Shown one piece after another: positions 7,548 through 16,195 of a stretch of DNA of 24,799 nt. Source of the DNA: Bacillota bacterium (GTDB lineage Bacteria > Bacillota > Clostridia > Acetivibrionales > Acetivibrionaceae); the NCBI GenBank assembly GCA_023398495.1, contig JAEWSG010000145.1, forward strand, positions 1 through 24,799. The letters run 5' to 3'. Positions within the stretch are counted from its first letter, which is position 1. Each line of letters begins with the position of its first letter. A program made the translations under genes and the position numbers. Under the pieces are notes generated by a model. That model was given only the letters and a program-made list of their open reading frames with translations, did not search any database and was not told the DNA's origin.

Positions 7548-8030
7548 ATGAAAAAAATCCAAATTCTATTTTCTGTCATTGCAATAATTATTCTTGTGTT
7601 ACTTATAGTTTGCTTGATATTCTTGCCATTCAAACTTGAAGAGTTGAGTAACCCAGATTATATGTCAATATTGCCATGGTTGACATTAATACTCTCAATG
7701 ACTTTATGTGGAATCCTTTTTATGATACTTTCAGCAGCGAAGTTTGAAAGAATAAATACTGTGGAAGTGGAGAAGAGGAAGGATGAAAGGGAAGACAGAT
7801 TGGCAAAATATAAAGACGACAATGTCAGAATGAAACAGGTTCTTGATTTCAGGCAAGAGATGGAAAGAATTGAGAAAGAAAAGGCATATACAATAGATCT
7901 AATTAAGAGCATGGAAATTGAAAAGGGTAGTTTCCAGAGTGTCGAGTCAAAGTTTGCTTTCTTATCTAGTTTCGTGCATAATTTAAAGTCTTCGACTAAA
8001 AATATAAACAAACCAGAACAGGAGCTATAA
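7548..8030 (+). CDS. Unknown small membrane protein with coiled coil
   Basis: I do not recognise this 160-aa protein. It has two strong hydrophobic segments at about residues 7-27 and 42-63, a short loop between them, then a charged helix rich in Glu, Lys and Arg from about 68 to 125 that should form a coiled coil, and a short tail. Topology is probably both ends in the cytoplasm, with the coiled coil cytosolic. It starts 1 bp after corA stops and ends 3 bp before the VWA lipoprotein gene, so it is made with both. It could be an adaptor between CorA and the next two membrane proteins, but that is inference from position only. Confidence 0.75.
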   Translation: MKKIQILFSVIAIIILVLLIVCLIFLPFKLEELSNPDYMSILPWLTLILSMTLCGILFMILSAAKFERINTVEVEKRKDEREDRLAKYKDDNVRMKQVLDFRQEMERIEKEKAYTIDLIKSMEIEKGSFQSVESKFAFLSSFVHNLKSSTKNINKPEQEL

Positions 8031-8033
8031 AAA

Positions 8034-8825
8034 ATGAAAAGACTCTTAAATCTTTCGCACCCAGTTTTTATAGGTATTCTATTCATTGCTTTTTTTAGCA
8101 GTACATGTAGGCAGGATACCAGTGGAAATACAACACAAAAACCGAATGATGAAGCAACTGATTATTTCAGAACCCTATTGGTAATAGGGGATGACCGGAG
8201 TGGTTCAACAACTGACATTCGGAAACTGACTACCGGTGAGTACAAGGATATCTTCAACACTATCAGCCAAAAGGGCGGTGGTACTGTAGCTGTTTGTCTT
8301 ATAGGGAATCCTCTTGATCAAAGTCGTGAACCTTACATTTTGCAATTGAATCCACTTCAAAATACGATGCCATTTGATCCTCGTGATACAAAACTAACTC
8401 TGACAGAAAAATCCAAAATTAAACTCAATAATGACAAAATAATCGCCGACAATAAGAAAGCTCTGGAGGCCAACACAAGCAAAATTGATCAATTTATTTC
8501 AACAATAGTAAATCCAAATATAATTAATTACAAACCATCAGGGGTTGACCGAACAGATCTGGATGATGCACTTGGAAGAATTAACACGCTTATCCATGAA
8601 CCGGGCTATCAAAATTATGATCAGATTACAGTAGTTCTGCTTTCAGATGGAGTCAATGAACCAAGTAATGCAAAAGTGGACATTAAATCAAGAATCAGCC
8701 ATCCTAATGCACATGTATGTTTGGTTGGTTGGCAAACAACTGTGAACTGTTTTGATGTAAATAAAACCGATAATTACAGTGCAAAGGAAGGAATGATAGA
8801 AGAAATCAGGAATCTAAAAAAATAG
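8034..8825 (+). CDS. Predicted lipoprotein with von Willebrand A (VWA) domain
   Basis: This 263-aa protein begins with a basic N-terminus, a hydrophobic stretch (residues 11-21) and a lipobox-like FSSTC with Cys25. It is therefore predicted to be exported and lipid-anchored in the periplasm or outer membrane. The mature part carries a full metal-ion-dependent adhesion site: DRSGS at 54-58 (DxSxS), T174 in RTDLDDALG, and D205 in VVLLSDGVNE. Such a VWA domain with intact MIDAS normally binds a protein partner through a divalent cation. It sits between two membrane-protein genes inside a CRISPR effector operon, a very unusual place for an exported protein. The export and VWA calls come from motifs. 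The function is unknown. Confidence 0.85.
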   Translation: MKRLLNLSHPVFIGILFIAFFSSTCRQDTSGNTTQKPNDEATDYFRTLLVIGDDRSGSTTDIRKLTTGEYKDIFNTISQKGGGTVAVCLIGNPLDQSREPYILQLNPLQNTMPFDPRDTKLTLTEKSKIKLNNDKIIADNKKALEANTSKIDQFISTIVNPNIINYKPSGVDRTDLDDALGRINTLIHEPGYQNYDQITVVLLSDGVNEPSNAKVDIKSRISHPNAHVCLVGWQTTVNCFDVNKTDNYSAKEGMIEEIRNLKK

Positions 8826-8829
8826 CAAT

Positions 8830-9933
8830 ATGTCAGAAGCTTTAGCAAAAAGTTATTATAATCAGGCAGAAGTCCATGCCTTAAAAGCCAATGAGTTGGC
8901 TGCCGATGCCAGGGAAACCCGTAAGGCGTTGCTTAACGTCAGAGCCAAGCTTGACCGATGGTCTGAGATCATGAGCCATAACCCTCTTTCGGTTTTCACC
9001 GTAATTTTCGTATTGGTGTCCATAGGTGAGTATATGTTTTCATTGGAGCTTTATACCGACTTATTACCTCGGGCACCATTTGTTGTTCCGTTGGTAATTA
9101 TCGGAATCAGTATTGTTATTTCTCATTGGTTAGCCAATAAATTCATTGCCGGATTCAGACTTATGGAATTTGATGATAAGCGTCAAAGTGAACTACACAG
9201 CAAAAAGACCGATGAACAAATATGGAGAGAAGTAAACAATAAAAGTAACCTTACTTTTTATTTGGGACTGCTCGCAGCCATACTAATAACTGTCTTTATC
9301 TTTTACATGTCAAAAGAACGTGTGGACCGTGAAATAGCCGCGGGTATGAGAGAGAAGGGATTTGGCTTTTATGATGCATTACCAGTGCTGTTCTATATAG
9401 CAGAAATAATTACAGGAGTATATGTAATATACTTACTGAAACGACTCAATAAAGCTGTAGCAGCCTGGTCGTTGAAGAGAAAATTGGAAAAACTGATACA
9501 GCAAGTTGCCGGTCTTACTGAGAATGCCATAAGTAGTTTTGAACGTGCAGAACTGGAAGGTTTCAATATTCTTGAGCAAACCATCAGTGAAAGCATACAT
9601 ATTGCCTTTTTCCGGAACAAGAACTGCAATCCATCCAATGAAGAACAATATATTGCTGAACCCGAAAATCTGCCACTTGGATCAAAATTCAAACTTACAC
9701 GTGCTGACGATTCAAAATCATTGAAAGCGACGGTGCATGTACATACAGAGTATAATTATGCAGCTAGTTCAGCTAGTAGTGCTGATGGGATTGTTGATCT
9801 TTCCTTCAATTCATTTGCAGGTGATACGATAAAAAAACTGATGGTGGAATTCAGTGATGGCATAAACTGTGAAGACACTGGTATATATCAAACTGGCAAT
9901 CCCAATCCACATACCTTATTATTCAGGGAATAG
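8830..9933 (+). CDS. Unknown four-TM membrane protein with cytosolic C-terminal domain
   Basis: I do not recognise this 367-aa protein. Residues 1-50 are a charged, Ala-rich helix. Hydrophobic segments follow at about 52-72, 83-103, 141-160 and 182-203. Residues 204-260 are charged helix. The last 100 residues are polar, beta-like and rich in Ser and Asp. An even number of TMs predicts both termini in the cytoplasm, leaving only short loops outside. It lies 4 bp after the VWA lipoprotein gene and 22 bp before cmr1, the widest gap in this part of the operon. With the two upstream genes it makes a three-gene envelope block between corA and the Cmr complex. Confidence 0.8.
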   Translation: MSEALAKSYYNQAEVHALKANELAADARETRKALLNVRAKLDRWSEIMSHNPLSVFTVIFVLVSIGEYMFSLELYTDLLPRAPFVVPLVIIGISIVISHWLANKFIAGFRLMEFDDKRQSELHSKKTDEQIWREVNNKSNLTFYLGLLAAILITVFIFYMSKERVDREIAAGMREKGFGFYDALPVLFYIAEIITGVYVIYLLKRLNKAVAAWSLKRKLEKLIQQVAGLTENAISSFERAELEGFNILEQTISESIHIAFFRNKNCNPSNEEQYIAEPENLPLGSKFKLTRADDSKSLKATVHVHTEYNYAASSASSADGIVDLSFNSFAGDTIKKLMVEFSDGINCEDTGIYQTGNPNPHTLLFRE

Positions 9934-9955
9934 TCAAATTTAAAGAGATCACATT

Positions 9956-11185
9956 ATGTATAAAATAGAATTCACACTCAAGCAACATACACCGCTGATT
10001 CATTTTCAAAATGACGAAGGGGCAACATTAAGGGCAACAGAACTAAAACCAAAATTGGATCAATTTTTAATTGAGCTATTTTTGAATGAGAGAGGAGAAA
10101 GGTTTGAATATGCCCATGAAGCTCGAACTAAATTTTTAAGTATTGTAAAGAGTGAACACAAATATGATTGGATTACAGGAGGGATAAAGGCAGATGAGAA
10201 TAAGATTGCTTTGGATTATAAGGTAAACATTACAGCAAAAAATGCCATTTCCACCAAAATAGAAGCTAATCAACAAGTACCCATGTTCTTTGGAAACATG
10301 GGTAATGATTATAATCAAAATCCAAAGTACTTTTCGTTTTCAGAAAGTGTTACAATTTACTTCACAACTCAAAGTGATTTTATCAAAGATCAGATAGAAA
10401 GTCATTTCAAACTATTTATACTGACTCATAATTTCGGCACAAGGCAGAATAAAGGCTATGGTTCTTTTGTTGTAGAAGGCAGTGAAGCAGAGATCAATAA
10501 AATTAAGGTTCCTAAACTTAATTTTAGTCTTAAAAATGATGATGAAATTCAAGGGAAAATCTTTAAAGTAATAAACTATTACTACCAGAGGTTGAAATCA
10601 GGAATAAACTATTCAAACATTCGTGATGAGAATGAATCATATAAGCATTCATTTCTTAAGATGTATGTTTCGAATAATACTGATTATAAATGGGAAAAGC
10701 CATGGATGAAAAATACATTTTTCTCTCAGATTGATCGGAACTTTAATCCAATAGAGACTGGTAAAATGTCGTTTGCAAGAGCTTTGCTTGGATTATACCC
10801 TTCTGTTAAATTTATTAAGGATAATGGGCGAAATACGAATAAGCAATATAAGCCTGAAAGGACGATAAATATTGTAATAAACGAGAATAAAAATGAAATT
10901 GCTAGGATTAAATCGCCAATTACTTTTAAGCCTATTATTTTGAGTTCTAATCAAAGGAATCTTCAGATAGTTGTATTGATTATCATTAATGAGAATTACT
11001 TTGATCCTTTAAAAAACAGAGAGTTTACTTTTTCGAGTAAGAATCTTATTGATGGTTCAATTAACATTCCATCTAAAGCTATTGACATTGAACAATTGAT
11101 AAATCAGTACAATAACATAGAGCTAAAGTCTCACTTCAGTGCTTACGAGTTTTCAGGAAAAATTTGTGAAGTTACAATATCATAA
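9956..11185 (+). CDS. cmr1: Type III-B RAMP protein Cmr1
   Basis: Cmr1 caps the 3' end of the crRNA in the Cmr complex. The 409-aa protein starts with the Cmr1 pattern KQHTPLIHFQN. It is followed by LRATELKPKLDQFL (about residues 25-38), a divergent form of the family's LR...K(G)xLR stretch. The RAMP glycine-rich loop NFGTRQNKGYGSF is at 159-171. The C-terminal half (about 195-409) is diverged and probably holds the second RAMP fold. Position directly before cas10 agrees with the call. It stops 10 bp before cas10. Confidence 0.82.
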   Translation: MYKIEFTLKQHTPLIHFQNDEGATLRATELKPKLDQFLIELFLNERGERFEYAHEARTKFLSIVKSEHKYDWITGGIKADENKIALDYKVNITAKNAISTKIEANQQVPMFFGNMGNDYNQNPKYFSFSESVTIYFTTQSDFIKDQIESHFKLFILTHNFGTRQNKGYGSFVVEGSEAEINKIKVPKLNFSLKNDDEIQGKIFKVINYYYQRLKSGINYSNIRDENESYKHSFLKMYVSNNTDYKWEKPWMKNTFFSQIDRNFNPIETGKMSFARALLGLYPSVKFIKDNGRNTNKQYKPERTINIVINENKNEIARIKSPITFKPIILSSNQRNLQIVVLIIINENYFDPLKNREFTFSSKNLIDGSINIPSKAIDIEQLINQYNNIELKSHFSAYEFSGKICEVTIS

Positions 11186-11195
11186 ATAGAAAATC

Positions 11196-12755
11196 ATGTC
11201 AAAATATACTGCATTAACAATAGGCCCTATCTTTTCAACCATTTTAAAGGCAAAGAAGACCCGCCAGGTATGGGCATCAAGCTTCTTCTTCTCATTTATT
11301 ATTAGTAAAATTGTTAAGCTTGCCAGAGATAAGCAATGGGGACTTATACTGCCTTCAGATGATGGATTAAACAAGAATGTTTACGGAGCTGGTTTATATG
11401 GTGACAGATTATACTTCCAGTCAGATACTGTCACAGTCAACATCATTAAAAATGGTTTTAAGGCAATACTTGAGGAAATTGCTTCAGATATGGCTGATAA
11501 ACTCAAGCATGAGAAAGCTAGTGTTAATGATTATCTGGATAAGTACATCAATCTTCATATAGTAGAATTGGTTGTTGACGAAATACATGATAATACTAAG
11601 ATAGAAATACTAAAAACACTTAATTGCTTACTTGATCAGACTGAATTAAATCAACATTTTCCCTTTATAGCTGATCCGGATTACTTGATGGATTATCTCA
11701 ATCTCCCAATAAATGCAAGATCCCTAATATCTAAAGCAGGATTTGGAGAGAACGATAAATATGGTTTTCCATCTATACCTGAGATTAGTTTACAAGCATA
11801 TATACGTGGTAATGATGATATTCGAGCTTTTGTCAAAAAATTCGATGATTCCTCTGAAGAGAAGCTTTTTGGTTCATTAGAAAAGGAATTTAAAAAGCCT
11901 ATGTTTCCATTTATGAAATATTACTGTGTATTGCATGCAGATGGCGATAATATTTCACAAGTTCTAGAACAGATTCAGAGCTACGATCCAATTCGGCGTA
12001 ATGAAAACCTTAAGAAATTTTCTGCTTCTATCTTTGATTTTGCTGAAAAGGCTGCCTTAACTATAAAAAATTATGGAGGCAATGGCATTTATCTTGGTGG
12101 AGAAGACATCATGGCTTTTGTTCCATTGGCAAATTATGTTTCGGAAGGCAAATTTAATTCAGTGTTCAATTTAGTAGAGCAGCTTGATAAGGATTTTAAG
12201 ACTACAGTTCATGCTTTTGCTAATAACCTTTCTAAGGATTTAAGCCCAACATTGTCAACCGGAATAATGATCGCATATCACAAACATCCTTTAAGTGAGG
12301 TCATAAGGGAATCACATGATTTATTGGAAAAGAAAGCAAAAAAGCATTACAATAAGAACAATCTTGCCATTAAATTCCAGAAGCATAGTGGACAATTTAC
12401 AGATTGCATAATTCATAAAGAAGGAAATACATCCTGGAATAAAATTTTAAAATTAAATGAAAAATACCTGGCAGATGCATCATCAGAAAATGCCATTCTA
12501 ACATCTATAATTCAAAAATTCAGAGAACCAATTTTTATTGACTTATTCAAAGCTTCTATAGATTCGAACAGACTAGATTCTTTTATAAAAAATAATCTTA
12601 ACGAAGCCCCCCATTCAGGCAAGTTCAAAGATTTTATAAAAGATGTAGTTGACTTTGCGAATGCCGCGAATGATGAATATCCTGCTGATAAAAATGGAAT
12701 GGATATTATATTCACAGTTCTAAGGATCATTAAATTTATTAACGATAAAAAGTAA
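11196..12755 (+). CDS. cas10: Cas10 (Cmr2), large subunit and nucleotide cyclase-like signal synthase, HD-less
   Basis: Cas10 senses target RNA binding and makes the nucleotide second messenger. At 519 aa it is short. It starts at YTALTIGPIFSTI with the KTRQVWASSFFFSF helix typical of Cmr2 after any HD domain, and no HD nuclease motif is present. The first Palm carries HADGDN at 247-252. The catalytic turn is YLGGEDIMAF with GGED at 301-304, where the common form is GGDD. Glu is conservative and still acidic, so synthase activity is plausible. In CorA/NrN systems the expected product is SAM-AMP rather than cyclic oligoadenylate. With no HD domain, no DNA shredding by Cas10 is expected, so immunity would depend on RNA cleavage by Cmr4 and on the membrane effector. 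Confidence 0.93.
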   Translation: MSKYTALTIGPIFSTILKAKKTRQVWASSFFFSFIISKIVKLARDKQWGLILPSDDGLNKNVYGAGLYGDRLYFQSDTVTVNIIKNGFKAILEEIASDMADKLKHEKASVNDYLDKYINLHIVELVVDEIHDNTKIEILKTLNCLLDQTELNQHFPFIADPDYLMDYLNLPINARSLISKAGFGENDKYGFPSIPEISLQAYIRGNDDIRAFVKKFDDSSEEKLFGSLEKEFKKPMFPFMKYYCVLHADGDNISQVLEQIQSYDPIRRNENLKKFSASIFDFAEKAALTIKNYGGNGIYLGGEDIMAFVPLANYVSEGKFNSVFNLVEQLDKDFKTTVHAFANNLSKDLSPTLSTGIMIAYHKHPLSEVIRESHDLLEKKAKKHYNKNNLAIKFQKHSGQFTDCIIHKEGNTSWNKILKLNEKYLADASSENAILTSIIQKFREPIFIDLFKASIDSNRLDSFIKNNLNEAPHSGKFKDFIKDVVDFANAANDEYPADKNGMDIIFTVLRIIKFINDKK

Positions 12756-12759
12756 CAAT

Positions 12760-13857
12760 ATGTCTTATTACAGGATTAACTTAACCCCTGTTGAAACATA
12801 CTTTTTTGGTGGCGAAAAGCATGACGCAACTGGCGAAACGATAAATTATTTTACCGTTTCTGAAGAATGGCCACAACAATCCACGTTATTCGGTTTTACC
12901 AGATATTGCCTGCTTCATCTCAAAGGTCTCCTAAATTCTGGAAGAAGACTAAATGAGGAAGCTAGAGCACTTGTCGGCAGTACTGGTTTTAATTTATCTG
13001 CTGATGTATTGCCTGATTCTACTATAAAAAATATATCTAAACTATACTTCAGCAAACAAGACCAGCCTTATATTTTTGCACCTAAGGATTTAAATTATAG
13101 TATCACGGAAAAATATGGGAGATTGCTTTTTGTAAGGGATGGCGAACTGATCGTATCAAAAGGTTTGGATGATAATTTATACATGATGCCAGTTGATTAT
13201 TTCAATCGAACCCAATCCATCGATGTAAAAATTTTCCCTGTTTCTAAGATCATAGAATCTGTGCGATCAACAGGAAATGAGAAATCATTTGAGGATGATA
13301 GGGATGAGATGTACTATGTTCAGGAAACCAAGAAGCTAACTGATGACTGGTCGTTCATGTATGAATGTGAAATTGATGGAGAACTGCAAATTCCCGAAAA
13401 TTTACTTCTCCCTTTTGGAGGTGAGAAAAAGATTTTTAGAGTAGACATTGAAAAAATTGATAAACTTACAGAAGTTGAGGATATAGAGATAAAGAAAAAG
13501 CTAATTACAAAGGATATAAGGCAACTCTTCGGCATTTATTGTATTTCCGATATTATTTTTGATATGACCTCAGTTGTTTCACCCGATCTTGCCATATCAA
13601 AAAGCAAAAGCTTTAGATACTTTAGTTCTGATATCAGTAAAACCTCAAATTATTATAGGTTTTCTTCAAGCAATCAAAAGGAGAATAATTATTCAGGTCT
13701 GGTCAGAAGCAAAAAATATAATTTGATTGCCAGAGGATCAGTATTCTATTATTTCAATGAAATAACTAGAAACGAGGTTGCTGAATTAATCACCTCCAAT
13801 AAACAATATCAGGCTATAGGATTCAACCAATTAATAAAAATTTTACTAGTACAATAA
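12760..13857 (+). CDS. cmr3: Type III-B RAMP protein Cmr3
   Basis: Cmr3 binds the 5' tag of the crRNA and contacts Cas10. The 365-aa protein begins INLTPVETYFFGG, matching the N-terminal strand and FF(x)G turn of Cmr3. Further on SEEWPQQSTLFGFTRY corresponds to the helix where Cmr3 proteins have the P..T..G..R pattern. Length (about 320-380 aa in the family) and order after cas10 and before cmr4 support the call. The gene starts 4 bp after cas10. Confidence 0.85.
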   Translation: MSYYRINLTPVETYFFGGEKHDATGETINYFTVSEEWPQQSTLFGFTRYCLLHLKGLLNSGRRLNEEARALVGSTGFNLSADVLPDSTIKNISKLYFSKQDQPYIFAPKDLNYSITEKYGRLLFVRDGELIVSKGLDDNLYMMPVDYFNRTQSIDVKIFPVSKIIESVRSTGNEKSFEDDRDEMYYVQETKKLTDDWSFMYECEIDGELQIPENLLLPFGGEKKIFRVDIEKIDKLTEVEDIEIKKKLITKDIRQLFGIYCISDIIFDMTSVVSPDLAISKSKSFRYFSSDISKTSNYYRFSSSNQKENNYSGLVRSKKYNLIARGSVFYYFNEITRNEVAELITSNKQYQAIGFNQLIKILLVQ

Positions 13858-13872
13858 TAAAAGAACAATATT

Positions 13873-14655
13873 ATGGCAAACCCATCACTTTTTTTAATTG
13901 AATGCATCACCAACCTGCATGTAGGAAGCGGAGATGCCAATTATGGAACTATTGATAAATTAGTTCAACGCGATCATGTTACAGGGGCACCTGTTATCAA
14001 TGCTTCCAGTCTGAAAGGAGCCTTAAGGGAATTTTTTGAAAAATCAAACTTAAAGGATAAAGTAAGTTATATCTTTGGAAGTGATGATAAAGATCATCCC
14101 GATGCGGGTAAGTTTATATTTACAGATGCAAACATGCTGTCTATTCCTGTACGTTGCAGTTTCCAGCAATTTGCACATGCCATCTCTAGAACAGACCTTG
14201 AAATGATCAATCGAAAGATTAATTTACTAACAGGAGCGGCGAATTTCTTTAATATACCTGAAGAGGAAAACATCTTTTGTTCAGAGAGTCGTGAAACTCC
14301 AGACAAAATACTAGCTGAAGATTATGAGATTCCAGTTTCAGGCAGTGATATTCAAGTTGGTCATATCAACAAGGCGCTGCATAATTTAGCTATACTTGAT
14401 GATGATAAATATAAGTCGCTCTTCAAGAGATTGCCTGTCATTGCAAGGAACAGCCTGAACAATGGAATAAGCGAAAATCTATGGTACGAGGAAGTAGTTC
14501 CTCATCATTCACTATTTATCACAAGCATAATCTATACTGAAGATAAAAAGGAAATTATTAATCAATTTGAACAAGAGCTTCAGAAATCGGTGATTCAGAT
14601 TGGGGGTAATTCAACAATTGGGTATGGTTTATGCAAACTATCAATAATTAACTAA
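13873..14655 (+). CDS. cmr4: Type III-B RAMP protein Cmr4, target-RNA nuclease of the backbone
   Basis: Cmr4 forms the repeating backbone and cuts target RNA at 6-nt intervals. The 260-aa protein shows the family core: TNLHVGSG at 13-20, IDKLVQRD at 27-34, and SSLKGALREFF at 45-55. D28 in that core is in the place of the catalytic aspartate of Cmr4. The C-terminal glycine-rich stretch is IGGNSTIGYGLCKL. Since D28 is kept, RNA cleavage should be active. The length is slightly below many Cmr4 proteins (about 280-300 aa). cmr5 begins 1 bp after its stop. Confidence 0.95.
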   Translation: MANPSLFLIECITNLHVGSGDANYGTIDKLVQRDHVTGAPVINASSLKGALREFFEKSNLKDKVSYIFGSDDKDHPDAGKFIFTDANMLSIPVRCSFQQFAHAISRTDLEMINRKINLLTGAANFFNIPEEENIFCSESRETPDKILAEDYEIPVSGSDIQVGHINKALHNLAILDDDKYKSLFKRLPVIARNSLNNGISENLWYEEVVPHHSLFITSIIYTEDKKEIINQFEQELQKSVIQIGGNSTIGYGLCKLSIIN

Positions 14656-14656
14656 C

Positions 14657-15034
14657 ATGAAAACACTTGAACAAATCATACCTGATGCAATGATCGCTAT
14701 TGATTCGCATATAGCAGCCGGAGATAACGTTAGCAAAGAATTTAATGGTTATATATCCTCTTTAGGAGCAAGTATTATCTCATCAGGATTATTACCAACA
14801 TTACTTTTCTTTGGAGAAAAAGGGGGTGCTAGAGCGGATAGGCCTAAGTTAATTGTTGCCATTGAAAAAATGCTTGTGATAAATAACATCATCGGCCAAA
14901 ATGTAAAACTTGTTGTAGAGGTTAAAAATTGCATAATTCAAAGAGATAACCTAAAACTTGAAAGGTTAACAGACGAAGTAATGAAATGCGCAACAGCTTT
15001 AAAACTTGTTATTCGTACATATAACCTTAATTGA
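14657..15034 (+). CDS. cmr5: Type III-B small subunit Cmr5
   Basis: Cmr5 is the helical small subunit lining the crRNA-target groove. The 125-aa protein fits in size (about 120-130 aa). It shows the family pattern of an N-terminal helix and a YISSLGASIISSGLLPTLLFF segment followed by a basic GGARADRPK turn. The start is ATG at 14657, 1 bp after cmr4. The true cmr6 start lies 7 bp downstream of its stop. Confidence 0.92.
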   Translation: MKTLEQIIPDAMIAIDSHIAAGDNVSKEFNGYISSLGASIISSGLLPTLLFFGEKGGARADRPKLIVAIEKMLVINNIIGQNVKLVVEVKNCIIQRDNLKLERLTDEVMKCATALKLVIRTYNLN

Positions 15035-15041
15035 CAATATC

Positions 15042-16193
15042 ATGAGTAATTGGAAAGATTTTAAACAGCCTAACCTGGGATGGCTTTATAATAAAAGAAT
15101 TTACACGGAACAAAGCGTTGCAAGCAGCATCACTTATGATCATGATAGTGATACATTCAAATCTGATGCCGATTTGGATAGGTATTACAATGATCTTCTC
15201 GAGATAAAATGTGATTCTTCTTCTGTGGCAAATAACAGCAATATACTTAAAGATGTTCCAGGTTTCAGATCATTTTATGGTGAAGTCTCATATCCAGGAC
15301 TTCTAATTGGGACAGGCTATTCACATGGAATAAAGAATGAGAAGGATTACAAATTAGGAATGTCATTTGATCATACTACTGGACTTCCTATAATTCCTGG
15401 TTCATCAATCAAAGGCATTATCAGAAATTTCTTTGAATCAGATATAGATTTTGATATCGATAGAAATAGCCAAAAAGAATATACAGGAACTCAATCTGAA
15501 GATCAAGTAATTGCCTTATTAAATGAAATTACAAATAGAGAAGTAAGTTTGCCTAGAGAGCGGGTAAAGGAATTAAAAGAGAGGATTTTTGGATCATCAG
15601 GGAGTGATGGATGCAAAGGGGATGATATTTTCCTGGATGCAGTTGTTGATTGTGAAAGGTCAAAAAAAGCCAGGAGTGTACTTGGCTTAGACTATATTAC
15701 ACCTCATAAACATCTAACAGATTATAAGCTTGATGCTTACAGCAATCCTACACCTATCAGGTTAATGAAGGTAATGCCAGGGGTTGTTTTTAAATTCGGT
15801 TTTATCCTTAAAGAAGATGAACTATTAAATGTTGCCATTAAAGAAAAAATATACCAGGAGATACTTTTCATGAATGGTATTGGAGCGAAAACGTCAACAG
15901 GATACGGTTATTTAGATGTTAATAGTGAAAATATCATAAGCAGACCTTTCAAAAATCTCTTCCCGGATAATATCAAAAAGTTCCTGATTAAAAATGCAAA
16001 ATTTTCTGGAAACATTATAGATTACAAGAATGATTATTTCCTGATAAGCTTTGAGGTAAACGGTGTTGAATGTTTATTCAGGAAAAAGCAAAGTGATAAA
16101 TTCACTGCGAAAGTGGGTGATTGTGTGCAGGTACTATGTAGTAATGACTATACGGATGAAAATCCAAATTTGCAAATTAAGCTGAGAAATTAA
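15042..16193 (+). CDS. cmr6: Type III-B RAMP protein Cmr6
   Basis: Cmr6 caps the crRNA 3' side of the complex next to Cmr1. The ATG at 15042 gives a 383-aa protein starting MSNWKDFKQPNLGWLYNK, matching the N-L-G-L-Y-K opening of Cmr6. An open frame reaches back 12 codons to 15006, but that part lies inside cmr5. The family core PIIPGSSIKGIIRNFF and a C-terminal glycine-rich motif GIGAKTSTGYGYL are clear. About 75 extra residues after that motif form a small beta-rich end (ISFEVNGVECLFR...), probably an appended domain, making it longer than many Cmr6 proteins. Confidence 0.92.
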   Translation: MSNWKDFKQPNLGWLYNKRIYTEQSVASSITYDHDSDTFKSDADLDRYYNDLLEIKCDSSSVANNSNILKDVPGFRSFYGEVSYPGLLIGTGYSHGIKNEKDYKLGMSFDHTTGLPIIPGSSIKGIIRNFFESDIDFDIDRNSQKEYTGTQSEDQVIALLNEITNREVSLPRERVKELKERIFGSSGSDGCKGDDIFLDAVVDCERSKKARSVLGLDYITPHKHLTDYKLDAYSNPTPIRLMKVMPGVVFKFGFILKEDELLNVAIKEKIYQEILFMNGIGAKTSTGYGYLDVNSENIISRPFKNLFPDNIKKFLIKNAKFSGNIIDYKNDYFLISFEVNGVECLFRKKQSDKFTAKVGDCVQVLCSNDYTDENPNLQIKLRN

Positions 16194-16195
16194 TC

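Noticed and set aside
7007..9724. Minus-strand and alternate-frame open frames inside corA and the membrane genes
   Set aside because: They are shadows of well-supported genes. Their hydrophobic content comes from the complementary strand of TM coding sequence.
15006..15041. Cmr6 starting at 15006
   Set aside because: This would overlap cmr5 by 29 bp, and the ATG at 15042 begins the conserved Cmr6 N-terminus.
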